Shown here piece by piece: positions 49,901-58,736 of a DNA stretch of 64,000 nt. This stretch comes from Meira nashicola (Eukaryota > Basidiomycota > Exobasidiomycetes > Exobasidiales > Brachybasidiaceae), in NCBI GenBank assembly GCA_001600355.1, contig BCJU01000001.1, forward strand, positions 1,385,178 through 1,449,177, given 5' to 3'. The position numbers and the translations under genes were made by a program. Within the stretch, counting starts at the first letter, position 1, and every line of letters starts with the position of its first letter. Below the pieces are notes generated by a model. The model worked only from the letters and a program-made list of their open reading frames with translations. It made no database searches and was not told the DNA's origin.

Positions 49901-51323
49901 TGACACAAACAGAAGATGGAGAAAAGATGCTGTACGTTTGTCTAACAAGCAAGGTCATACTCTTTTGCATCTTGCCGTCATTTTGGGTTTCCACAAACTG
50001 GCTTCCTATCTGATTCAACGCGGATGTCCAATCAATGCTCGTGATCACAACGGTTATACTGCCTTGCACTTTGCTGCTTTGCATGGACGTATGATGATCG
50101 CACGTATGCTAATCAGTCAAGGAGCAAATGCACGTATCATCTGCGAGGTTGGACGTGATGCTTTGGATGTCGCACGTGAGAGTGAACAAGTTGATGTTGA
50201 AGAAATGTTGGAAGATCACCTCGGCTTATCAAGTCTGTATAATCGACTTATTGAAGCAGATGATGAGAGTGATGAAGATGTATCTTCTGCCGAAATTGAC
50301 GATGATAATGTCAGCTCTTATGTTGATGAAGAGAGCGAGGACTACATTGACGACGAAGATGAGTTGGACTATCAAGATGAGGATGATGAACAACTCAAAC
50401 GTGGCGAACATCCTGCTTTGACAGCATCGATTGACTTTGAGCCAATGTCTGCTATTGCTAAAAAACAAGAAGCTCTTGGAACATCAAACGAGAAAAATTC
50501 GCAAGATATCGATGCAAAAGCAAACGAAGCTGGTGAAGAACGTAAAGCTGGATTAAAGGGCTTGGTCTTTGGAGGCTTAGATTTCGCTAATCGTGCTAGG
50601 TTCGGAGTTCCAACTGCTTTGCATGGCGGTTTTACCCACTTTAACGTTCCTGTTGTATCTGTGTTCCAAATGGCATTACCGCCAAGCTTCACCAATTGGG
50701 GAAATATTGCACAATCCAATGAAGAAGGATCATCTTCCTCTCAAGCAGCAGCACAAAAATCAGTATCAGAAGATGAAAAGAATCAACCCAGTGCTTCTAT
50801 GTGGCGTAATATATTTGAAGAAAGTGCTTTATGGATCAATCCTCTATCTTCACCACCACCACCAGCATATGATTCTCTACACGCTCCTGCTATTGGTGAA
50901 AGTAGATTCCCTGCTATTGCATCGACATCATCCCCTCAAGACGCCCAGCTCACATCAAAAGCTATCTCTAACGATCAAATACCAACACGTTCTCGCAGCG
51001 TAAGCATTGATGGACAATCAAAAATCGAAGCTTCTTCGACACCATCATCGAGTAAATTACTCTCGCGTAGGGCAAGCAAATCCGCTTCCACACCAGGAGG
51101 ACTTTCTGTTGAAAATGCATCAAACCGTACCAAGAGAATCGAAAAACAAACTTCAAAAATTCGTCAAAATGTGATTGCACGTGCTCCTTCTTCTCTCAAA
51201 GATGATCGAATGCTGGTCTACTTTTGGTTACCGATTCTTGTTTCCGTTTTATTACTTCTTTGTTTCGCCAAACCTTCTTCAATTCTCAGCTATGGGGATT
51301 TGATGAGCTTTATGCCATTCTGA
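46968..51323 (+). CDS. Mga2/Spt23-like ER membrane-bound transcription regulator (IPT/TIG, ankyrin repeats, C-terminal TM)
   Basis: A 1451-residue intron-free protein. The N-terminal 280 residues are disordered and acidic. Residues about 280-500 hold a conserved region with VHVHGISFAGAKSRVETQIRL and VFNCGDFVNFEEGQCILPTRITCYCRHHREKTGF, as in fungal Mga2 homologues. An 11-alanine run (about 507) and a short polyglutamine run (about 675) follow. The IPT/TIG domain starts at ISKLIPGEGPTSGGIEVTVLG (about 790), and ankyrin repeats are at about 990-1080 (GHTLLHLAVILGFHKLASYL; NGYTALHFAALHGRMMIARM). An acidic stretch and a single C-terminal membrane helix (YFWLPILVSVLLLLCFA, about 1415-1431) complete the layout. 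In yeast such proteins are freed from the ER by ubiquitin-proteasome processing and activate the fatty acid desaturase gene OLE1. Confidence 0.9.
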   Translation: MNVTAEPQPSYLFQSYQTGENNNDSPPSLTNSSESPRSTSEEGGSSSPRASSFSGGNLSTKSNQTLGGQRPVTFTSHNQHPVNLADEDEDNSIAEQAMSPNWESVFGSAADTPESMDFTKDSATNVVQDIKQENQQSSSISRKVAGNATGSNDSTTFPSTKWHSAEDTKMTDDAMFESLIQQESFDQSANADAREDESVGSETSGQKISSMTAKSQPFNLSAVSALSSRRNSNESDQMMSSQSKYPRALHSGSHYSHTSDADLPSSSQIVVRPPLEELKDLQVHVHGISFAGAKSRVETQIRLRLELVRPTSDGEASASSSTFERIGVFDHVKLPPLTGTKRRSKKHKQTDVATEKTLFMDAAVVRATPPHERVFVCKSCQQREKKRAQRRKSGAKKDEAKDEDDQQYTLEDYQELGIDPESANAKSEIKRRSEEEAEKRVVVFNCGDFVNFEEGQCILPTRITCYCRHHREKTGFCLIFTMRDYRGNLVASGSTPPIMITDDHKSVAAAAAAAAAAANTSASSDNIRRVDGSRSRAGSSENTPEGSTIAKKGNDSNTATLTNGSSTASKGRKARRATRSKPYGDVEERNASRRSGTSASLSTGQNTPAIAQSPPTSQPDINNPDFWNAFAAMANVAGSPTASSRASQGVQTPQTEVTSPMQQARSLSMQGMGMGLPQQQQQQHLISALQQLPQHQTSPQSMDAMQQWVTGMAAQGSISSQTLNVGPQSMPGFDLNTFMQSIQRGQGNGDQNSMQNLLMLARSLPGMTMDASIAGNQANASGSAQASNTPIPSISKLIPGEGPTSGGIEVTVLGENFVGGLTCYFGDVPATSTRVWGSNTLLCLLPPSASPGPVAVTVKGPGSQDINVERFNNSLQLFTYIDATDRALMELALQVVGLQMTGQMQSARDVAMRVVGSGPNQNMTRSQGNGGTTGGSQAGSTHSRNAVAGFFANVSGNQSFQDSVMGFLRLLDVDLEQNDTNRRWRKDAVRLSNKQGHTLLHLAVILGFHKLASYLIQRGCPINARDHNGYTALHFAALHGRMMIARMLISQGANARIICEVGRDALDVARESEQVDVEEMLEDHLGLSSLYNRLIEADDESDEDVSSAEIDDDNVSSYVDEESEDYIDDEDELDYQDEDDEQLKRGEHPALTASIDFEPMSAIAKKQEALGTSNEKNSQDIDAKANEAGEERKAGLKGLVFGGLDFANRARFGVPTALHGGFTHFNVPVVSVFQMALPPSFTNWGNIAQSNEEGSSSSQAAAQKSVSEDEKNQPSASMWRNIFEESALWINPLSSPPPPAYDSLHAPAIGESRFPAIASTSSPQDAQLTSKAISNDQIPTRSRSVSIDGQSKIEASSTPSSSKLLSRRASKSASTPGGLSVENASNRTKRIEKQTSKIRQNVIARAPSSLKDDRMLVYFWLPILVSVLLLLCFAKPSSILSYGDLMSFMPF

Positions 51324-51597
51324 AAGGGGAATTATGATTGCTTCTTTCAGTGTGTTACTTATGTGCTCTTATTGTTCTTCTAGACAAACCTTTGTATAAC
51401 GTGATACCTGTTTTTAATTAATTGATTAATGAATGATTAATATATATCAATCATACTTTTGAAAAATGGTGTGCAAAATGGTGAATTTAAGAGAGATGTG
51501 TGTGACGAGAGGGTATAAATACAGTATGATTTACCATGATTGGGTAATGTGGTATAAATAGAATATTCACGTGGTTTGTTGTCCCACTACCAACAAA

Positions 51598-54500
51598 TCA
51601 ATACAACGATGATCCTTGTAAACTTTTCGGCCATCCATAATCAATTGATTCGTCCATTTCGCGTGCTTTTCTACGATTTTCACGCTCACGCTCCCTTTGT
51701 TCTTTTTCACGCTTTTCTCGAACAATTTTTGCTTTTGTAGCATGCATTGCTAAACGAATAGCTGAACTTGCTGTTGAATGATTCGATGTCGAACCATTTG
51801 GAGAGGTAGGACTATGACCAAATGCTTTTGAAGATGGATTGAGATCCCCAATCGGACTGACCATCGCACCGCTTGCACTGCCAATACTTGAAGATAGACT
51901 GGTTGAACTTTTTGCAGATCGAGTTGTCAAATTTGGTCGCGAACTCGATTTATTCAAAGGAATTTGAATCGGAGAAGGAAGATCAAGCACACGAGGCAAA
52001 GGTGAACCGCCCAAAGCATTATCCAGCGTTGGTGGCCAAAGATCATCAACTTCACTTGAATCACCATCTTCGTTTTCTGATTTAAGCTTTGGAATCACAT
52101 CTCTCACTTTAACATGATGCGCAACATGATCGTCAAAATCATTCCATGTATCACGTTCACGTGTAATCTTTGCAACATGGTTGCCCTTTCTATCTCGGGA
52201 AGCAGAAACGACAGTTCTTGATAAGATAGGACGAGTATTCTTTCCATCATTGCTTGCGTCTCCGTGAGAGCTTTTATTAGTTGTGGTTGAGTGATTGGAA
52301 GATTTGCTATGTCGGTGTAAAAGAGGCGCTTGACCTGAAATTGGGAAATCAGCACTCTTTCGCGATAAAGTTGAAGGACTTTGAAGGTATTTGCCATTTC
52401 CATCCGTTTGACGATCTTTCATTCGATTGGCAGATGTTGATCTCTTTTGATTCAATCGGCTCGTAGATCTTGAAGTGAGATTACTTTGGGCTTGACTCTT
52501 TTGTTTAGCTGTAAGACCACTGACTAATTCTGCTCCGGCAGCACGAGTCGTTGCACGTTTCTTTTGCACAGCAGTTCTTCTTTCTTCTTCGGCCAATTGT
52601 TCGGCATCCATGTCACTTTCTTGATCATCATCCGATTCGATTTGTGATCGAACCTTCTTTTGCATAAACGGTCTGGCACGTCTTTCCGTTGTTTCATCTT
52701 CTGTGCTACTATACTCTTCATCTCCTTCCCCTTCCCCATCTTCCTCATCCGATTGCCAAAATCTGCCTTCACGTGGCCTATCAGGACGTCGTCCCAATTG
52801 ATTTCCTGGCAAAGGAACAACTGCATATCCACGTGCATCTGGACGTCGAGGAAGGTCCCAAGGTGATGGCAGATCTGGAATACGTGATCGACGGAAAGAA
52901 CGAATAGATGCCGTTCGTAAACTTGATGCTGGTGAATCAACAAGCTGAGAATCAATTGTTGATTCAAGCTCTTCCGAATCAATTACTACATTTGGCATAG
53001 AATTGGCTGCAATCGATGGTGTTAGAACACCCGAATCGTGTAAATTATGAAGAGATTGAACTGCAGAAGGGCTCACTGCACCTTGAGATAGAGGCGATGA
53101 TTGAAGAGGGAAATCTGTGATAGTTTCACCTGCTCCTCTTAACGTACGTACGGATGAAATTGAAGCTGTTAAATCTCCAGCATCAAATTCATCATCGAAT
53201 GTCCTTCTAGTTGGCGTCATTGGACGACTATCACTGTCGGATTGAATACGAGGCGGAGTAGATACGCGTGGAAGGCGGCTGTTAGAGGATGAACTATCTG
53301 TCCCTTTGCGATCTGGACGACGGAATGATTCCAAGATATCATACGAGTCTTGTTTGTTTGATTCGCTTTGTCTAGGAGCACGAGTAACATGAACACTTTG
53401 CGTTCTTGGTTTCGTGCGAAGAGAATGACGCAAAGGTGAGAGTTTATTATGCCTGCTATCTTTTCTCAACATGACATCATCTTCAGCTGATGTTTGTGTA
53501 CGTGATCGAATGTCACGTCCACGTCCGCGATCAGTTGGCGAAATTGCGTTTTTGAAAGTGGACTGAGTAGATAAACCTGGAGAGCTTGGATGACCAGTGT
53601 GATGTACTGTGTGCGATCGTAACAATTTAGGTTCTTGTTGACCAACTTTATCTGTAGCTCCTTTCTGTTGTTGAGATTGTTGTTGACGAGTAGAAGCTTG
53701 TTGTTGATCATATTGCATCTGTTTGGCTTTTTTAGCTTTTGCGATATTGTGCAATACTTCTGCTCCTAATGCTGCCACTTCTTCTTCGTGTCTGCGGCGA
53801 ACTTCTGCAGCTTGAGAAGCGCTCAAAGTGATTGGACCGGAAGGTAATGTTGTTGATCGTTTGGGCATTCGATCGTGCAATGGCTTTTCTTCGTCCAATC
53901 TGCTGACACTTTGAATTAATTGATCAGCATCTTCATCACTTACACTATCGGCATCGCTCTCGTCCGGTGGAGTTGTACTAGTAACAACAGCTTCATCTCT
54001 TTCTTTCTCTCCATTTGTCTTTTTCTCGGCAGATTGTAGAATTGTATCGTTAGAAGCTTCTTGGGTAGAATCTGAATGGAACACACTTTCATTCTCGGTT
54101 GATTTAGCCAGATTTTCCACAGAGGATTCACGTTTGCGACGTTTCATCTTTGCAATAGCACGAATACTATCTCTATCATCCGCAATTTCACCTTCGCCAA
54201 AGTCACTTTCTCTACCACGCTCATCATCTGATAAGCGTTTCTCGCCTGTTTGACGTTCATCATCAGTCAAACCTTGTCTTTCTGCAGCCTTTGCAAGAGC
54301 ACCTAAGCCTACTTCGGTTGATGCTTGAGTTTGGTCCCCTTCCTCATCAGAGTATGCTTCTCCCACTCGTCTAGCACGAATTTTGCGACCATCGGGAAGA
54401 GTAACCATTCCTGTCCCTCCAGGTCGAGAGGCAAGGATAAGCTGTCTTCTCCGATCTCTTTCTTCTTCGTCTAAAGAGCCGATGCTCGATGAACGTGATT

Positions 54501-56190
54501 TAACCGAACTTGCCCGGCTGTTGGACATTCGCTTTGAACGAGACCTTCTACGTCCTCTTCTCTCACTATCTGAAAGTGCCATCGATCCGGAATTTGCGCC
54601 GAATTGCGTTGCTGTCATCGAAGAATCATGTGATCCGCTAGACATGGGTCTACGTAAGGTTCGATAATATTGAGGACTAAAAACGCTCTTTGGCATGCCC
54701 ATCAAATACCATTTGCTTGATTTTGATCCGCTCCAACGTCTCGTCCAGCTTTCATCGCCATCAACTTCTTCTTCCATGTCTGAGTCAAGATCTTCACGTT
54801 CTTTTGTGGGACTTGGTTTTGAGGCATTCGTGACTTCTTCAGTCGGACGATCTGTATCCCTTGATATTGGTGTAGCGTACGAATCCACTCCGCTTTGTAC
54901 ATTGACGCCCACAGTATGAGAAGTATCTTCATCCCCGTTGGCTAGTGCTTGTGAAGGTATATGAGTTTGCGGTAATGGTGCAAATCTGATACGCGAATAG
55001 GTTGAAGAAGCAGTGAGATTATCTGAATGTCTTCTAGGATGGGTTGGCTTAGTCGGTGTTGCATTATCACTTTCACTTCCATTAACGGCCGACCCAGCGG
55101 TGCTCGTCAAAGTTGGCACACTCTCCATACTTTCTTGTCTTTCCTCTGCCGGTCGACTTATAGCTTCATCTTCTGTACTCTTTCGCAAGGCTTCATTACT
55201 GCTAACGCTGCGTTTGATTGCCGCTATAGGCCGTGCTGCATACATTCCACTTGCCAATGCTTGTGCAGCTTCCATAGACCTTCTCGTATTAATGATCGCA
55301 TTCAATGCTGCTAATTCTTCCAAATCCATCGATTCATCACTATCGCTTTCTTCGGGTTCTTTTGGTGGAGGTTTGGGAGCAGCAGGTGCTTCTTGACCTT
55401 TTTTGACAGATCCATGACTACTACCCGGCCTACCAGACTTTAACTTCTGTGTTGGTTTTTTCGAAAGGCTGCCACCAAAAGCGACAGGAGTACTCTTTCT
55501 CCTTGTCGCTTTGGATGTCAGAGGCGTCCGATTGGCAACATCCACACCCATTCCACCACTTCCATTTCCCCATCCACCTAGCATAGCCATTTGTGCGTTA
55601 AAGTTAATCTCTCCCAAGCCAAGATAAAATGCTTTCCTGGGTATTCCCCACACTTTTTCTGCTTGTTCTTTTTCACGCACTTCTCTTTCGATCTCCCTTT
55701 CCCGTTCTGCTCTCTCGAATTCTCGTTGCAATTCTCTTTCCTTTTGTTCTTTCAATGTAGGGACTGCTGGGATTCTTAAGACAGCGGGTGCAGGTTGTGA
55801 GCCATCGATTCCTTTCACACGCCAATTATCAACGAGCGATTTACGAGTAGAACGATTAAGCAAAATGGAAGAACGAGGGACTAGAACACCATTCGGACCG
55901 ATGATCATATTAGACGATTCTCCCGTAGGTGTATGCCCATTCACTCCACTATGGGTTGAAACCAAACCCAAAGAGCTTGAAGATGCATTTGGATTTGTTT
56001 CATTGCTCAAACCCATCATCAATGATCCTCTTGCAAGAGATGCTAAAGCGCTAGAAGAATTACTACTGCTACTGCCGGGTGGTAGTAAATGCTGCTTCGA
56101 TGATCTTTGTGACTGTGATGGTAGTGGTCGAAAAGGTGAGTCTATACTTGCGGCAACATTGGCCGAATTGGCTGGTGTGATTGCAGTCAT
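51598..56190 (-). CDS. Large disordered protein of unknown function
   Basis: A 1530-residue intron-free frame that I do not recognise. It is dominated by Ser, Arg, Glu, Asp and Gln, with many charged repeats (REFERAEREREIEREVREKE near residue 160; a C-terminal REKREKEQREREREN). Apart from these, short ordered islands stand out: VWGIPRKAFYLGLGEINFNAQMAMLGG (about 180-207) and SSKWYLMGMPKSVFSPQYYRTLRRP (about 490-515), both with a G-x-P-[RK]-x-[AV]-F pattern, plus VWDLPRRP-like PSPWDLPRRPD near 1120. A Gln-rich stretch lies near 840. No membrane segment or signal peptide. The continuous 4.6-kb frame confirms a gene; a scaffold role is possible but unproven. Confidence 0.8.
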   Translation of the reverse strand: MTAITPANSANVAASIDSPFRPLPSQSQRSSKQHLLPPGSSSSNSSSALASLARGSLMMGLSNETNPNASSSSLGLVSTHSGVNGHTPTGESSNMIIGPNGVLVPRSSILLNRSTRKSLVDNWRVKGIDGSQPAPAVLRIPAVPTLKEQKERELQREFERAEREREIEREVREKEQAEKVWGIPRKAFYLGLGEINFNAQMAMLGGWGNGSGGMGVDVANRTPLTSKATRRKSTPVAFGGSLSKKPTQKLKSGRPGSSHGSVKKGQEAPAAPKPPPKEPEESDSDESMDLEELAALNAIINTRRSMEAAQALASGMYAARPIAAIKRSVSSNEALRKSTEDEAISRPAEERQESMESVPTLTSTAGSAVNGSESDNATPTKPTHPRRHSDNLTASSTYSRIRFAPLPQTHIPSQALANGDEDTSHTVGVNVQSGVDSYATPISRDTDRPTEEVTNASKPSPTKEREDLDSDMEEEVDGDESWTRRWSGSKSSKWYLMGMPKSVFSPQYYRTLRRPMSSGSHDSSMTATQFGANSGSMALSDSERRGRRRSRSKRMSNSRASSVKSRSSSIGSLDEEERDRRRQLILASRPGGTGMVTLPDGRKIRARRVGEAYSDEEGDQTQASTEVGLGALAKAAERQGLTDDERQTGEKRLSDDERGRESDFGEGEIADDRDSIRAIAKMKRRKRESSVENLAKSTENESVFHSDSTQEASNDTILQSAEKKTNGEKERDEAVVTSTTPPDESDADSVSDEDADQLIQSVSRLDEEKPLHDRMPKRSTTLPSGPITLSASQAAEVRRRHEEEVAALGAEVLHNIAKAKKAKQMQYDQQQASTRQQQSQQQKGATDKVGQQEPKLLRSHTVHHTGHPSSPGLSTQSTFKNAISPTDRGRGRDIRSRTQTSAEDDVMLRKDSRHNKLSPLRHSLRTKPRTQSVHVTRAPRQSESNKQDSYDILESFRRPDRKGTDSSSSNSRLPRVSTPPRIQSDSDSRPMTPTRRTFDDEFDAGDLTASISSVRTLRGAGETITDFPLQSSPLSQGAVSPSAVQSLHNLHDSGVLTPSIAANSMPNVVIDSEELESTIDSQLVDSPASSLRTASIRSFRRSRIPDLPSPWDLPRRPDARGYAVVPLPGNQLGRRPDRPREGRFWQSDEEDGEGEGDEEYSSTEDETTERRARPFMQKKVRSQIESDDDQESDMDAEQLAEEERRTAVQKKRATTRAAGAELVSGLTAKQKSQAQSNLTSRSTSRLNQKRSTSANRMKDRQTDGNGKYLQSPSTLSRKSADFPISGQAPLLHRHSKSSNHSTTTNKSSHGDASNDGKNTRPILSRTVVSASRDRKGNHVAKITRERDTWNDFDDHVAHHVKVRDVIPKLKSENEDGDSSEVDDLWPPTLDNALGGSPLPRVLDLPSPIQIPLNKSSSRPNLTTRSAKSSTSLSSSIGSASGAMVSPIGDLNPSSKAFGHSPTSPNGSTSNHSTASSAIRLAMHATKAKIVREKREKEQRERERENRRKAREMDESIDYGWPKSLQGSSLY

Positions 56191-57896
56191 TTTAAACTCT
56201 TAACCGGGATCACAACAAATGATTTCAATTTCGGAATAATCTTGTTGAATGCGCCCTTGTTTCCTTATTTTGTCATGTACACGTCATTTGTTTCAGCATT
56301 AGTCATTTGAGAATGAATTCGAAAAAGAAATCGTGCCCCGCGAAAAACGGCGAAGTGCCAAGAAGCGTAAAAGCGTTAAGACCCAGAGAGTAGTAAACCA
56401 CAAAAACGAAAAAGCAGAAGAAGAGGCGTAATGATATAGAACGTGTCTAAGCAAAACGCTTTTTTGATTGTGTATGAAATTCGTTGATGAAGGCGCCTAC
56501 AAAATAGGGTCTTACTAATAGAGGCGTCGTATATAATGTCCAAAAAAACGAGTTTGAAATGCGTAATTTGTCGGACTTGGCAATAGGCGAAGAGAAAGTA
56601 AATCAAGGACGCCAAAGGAAGTTACCGATAGCAAACGCAGAAGGGTGGAAATTTGCTCTTTTTATATTCTTGTTTGCGCTCCCCGATGGTGATGGTTAAG
56701 AGCACTAAATTGTTAAACCGCCGGTGAAAAGATGATGTTTGTTTCAATTCAAAAGCTGAGTTCGCAACAAAAGCAATAAGGTTTCAATGATCATGAGCAT
56801 GTGTATGTACGCATGTACATACACATTTGTCTTCCTTCAGATTACGGGAGCACATCTGGCACAAAAACAGTCTTTTATTTCCACATTACCAATCCGACAA
56901 TTGTATGCATGAAAAATCAGATGCATAGAAGTGATAATGCATACTCTTGGCTTGTGCTTTGTCTTGCGACTCTTACCCGATGCCCTTTCCTTTTTCATAG
57001 TGCAGTAAAATAACAGGCAATAATCCTTTTTTTTTAAAAATCCACGCGTAACGCAAAACCACTTTGCTCTCACATTAACCCGCACACACATACACACATT
57101 TCCAAATTGCATCTAATTGTCTTTCCTTCGTACAGTGCCAAAGATGTCAAAAAGCTGTCAAAAATAGAATGCGGGTTTGGAATCGTAACGCCTGAAAGTT
57201 AGACGCGGTTTAAAAGCATTTTTTTGGCCCGGATGAGTATTTTTACCTGTTTTGTCTCTGTCTGAAAGCGTGTGAGAAATGTGCTTGTACAGTATAGTAT
57301 TAGGTATAATACATGTGCTCATTATGTATATAGCTATTTATGGATCATGGCGGTGCGTTGCTGTGCAAAAATGACTCGAAGAAGAAAAGAGATCTTTACT
57401 CGAAAATGAGTTGAGGATTGTTTCAAAGTTTATATATAGATATTGCTGTGCAAAACAAACGATGATCGTCATCTATGTATGTACCTACCTACAGAACGTG
57501 CTCCTATGCACGATTGGAAAATTGTGGCTTAATGAAACTCACACTTCCGCTTGGGATCGCGCAGCATTGCGGGCGCACGCATGAGTATACAATACATCAA
57601 ATTCCGACTGAAAAGCTAGGCCCCAAATTTCAGACACCGTGATGGTCATGCGAGCCCGTACGAGTCACTATCAAAACAGTTCACTCCGTGGAATTATCGT
57701 ATCAGGCACGATACGGTTAGTGTCTTATCTATGTACCTGCTTCCCGCACCCTTTTTCCGATTTTGGTCTAATGTTCATCTCGTGACGCGATTTAAAGTGG
57801 AGATTCGATCAGATTAACAGTTTTTAGCTTGTTTTACCTATTCTAACTTCTTCTCATCATCATCATCATCACCTAAACACAACAAATACATAGAAT
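56191..57896. other. 1.7 kb gene-free divergent region
   Basis: The longest non-coding stretch of the window. It lies between the large disordered protein and the CCDC124-like gene. No frame with codon character is seen. A palindromic ATGTGTATGTACGCATGTACATACACAT-type stretch (about 56798-56826; alternating purine-pyrimidine) and a CAT-repeat leader (57855-57870) are present; otherwise nothing recognisable. Confidence 0.4.
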
Positions 57897-58672
57897 ATGC
57901 CGCCACGTGGAGGTAAGTAAGAAAAAATGGATATGAGAAATAATTCAATAAATTGACACTTCACATTCCTCCTTTCTCTCAAGGAAACGCAAAAGCGGAA
58001 AGCGGTCGTGCAAAAAAGGCAGCGAATGCAGATAAGAAAGCGTCTGAAGCAGCAGCTGTAGCAGAAGCCAAAGAGGCAGCACAATGGGATGATCCAGGAA
58101 GTAAGAAAGGAAAAGGTAAAGAAAGTGCAGAAGCAAAAGCAGAAAAGAAAGCAGAAGAAGCAAGAAAGAAAGCAGAAAGAGAAAAACTTTTAGCTGAAGA
58201 AGAAGCTTCTATACCTGATGGAGGTAAAAAAGGAGCAGCAAAGAAAGCAGAAAAAGCTGCAGGAGGAGGAAACAAAAAACAAAGTTCTTTTGTTCCTAGC
58301 GGAATTGATGATGCAATCACTTCTTTAAGTGCTTCAAATATTGATGATGCTTTAGACGCACTTTCTATCGCAAATGAGAAAACTGATACGGCTTCTCAAG
58401 GTAGCAAAGCAGCACAACTTGAACGTCATCCTGAACGTAGGTTTAAAGCAGCATTTGAAGCATTCAAAGAACGCGAAATGACAAGAATCAAGCAAGAAAG
58501 ACCTGGCATGCGATCTCAACAATATCATGACGCTCTCTATAAAGAATTCCAAAAACATCCAGATAATCCATTCAATCAACTTACAGTCGCTTACGATGCA
58601 ACAAAGGACGAAAAATTAACTGCTCTTCAATCCAAGAGAGATGCAACTGCACGTCGTTTGGCAGGAGAATGA
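57897..58672 (+). CDS. CCDC124/Lso2-family ribosome-associated coiled-coil protein
   Basis: Exons 57897-57912 (16 bases, MPPRG) and 57984-58672 join in phase 1 to 234 residues. The N-terminal half is an Ala/Lys/Glu-rich helix (AKKAANADKKASEAAAVAEAK; EKKAEEARKKAEREKLLAEEE), which in this family threads through the mRNA channel of idle 80S ribosomes. The C-terminal half carries the conserved block IDDALDALSIANE, RHPERRFKAAFEAFKE, and HPDNPFNQLTVAYD, closely matching the CCDC124 end (PERR-x-R/K-AAF; PDNP-x-NQ). It is full length for the family, longer than yeast Lso2. The role inferred is ribosome hibernation and recovery from starvation. Confidence 0.88.
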
Positions 58673-58736
58673 GATGATAGAAATTGTAAGAGGTATATAT
58701 TGCAAAATGATATAAGCAATGTACAATGTATGCTAG

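Noticed and set aside
56801..57112. Overlapping short frames on both strands in the 1.7-kb gap
   Set aside because: Both arise from simple alternating sequence and lack any domain; overlapping on both strands argues for chance.
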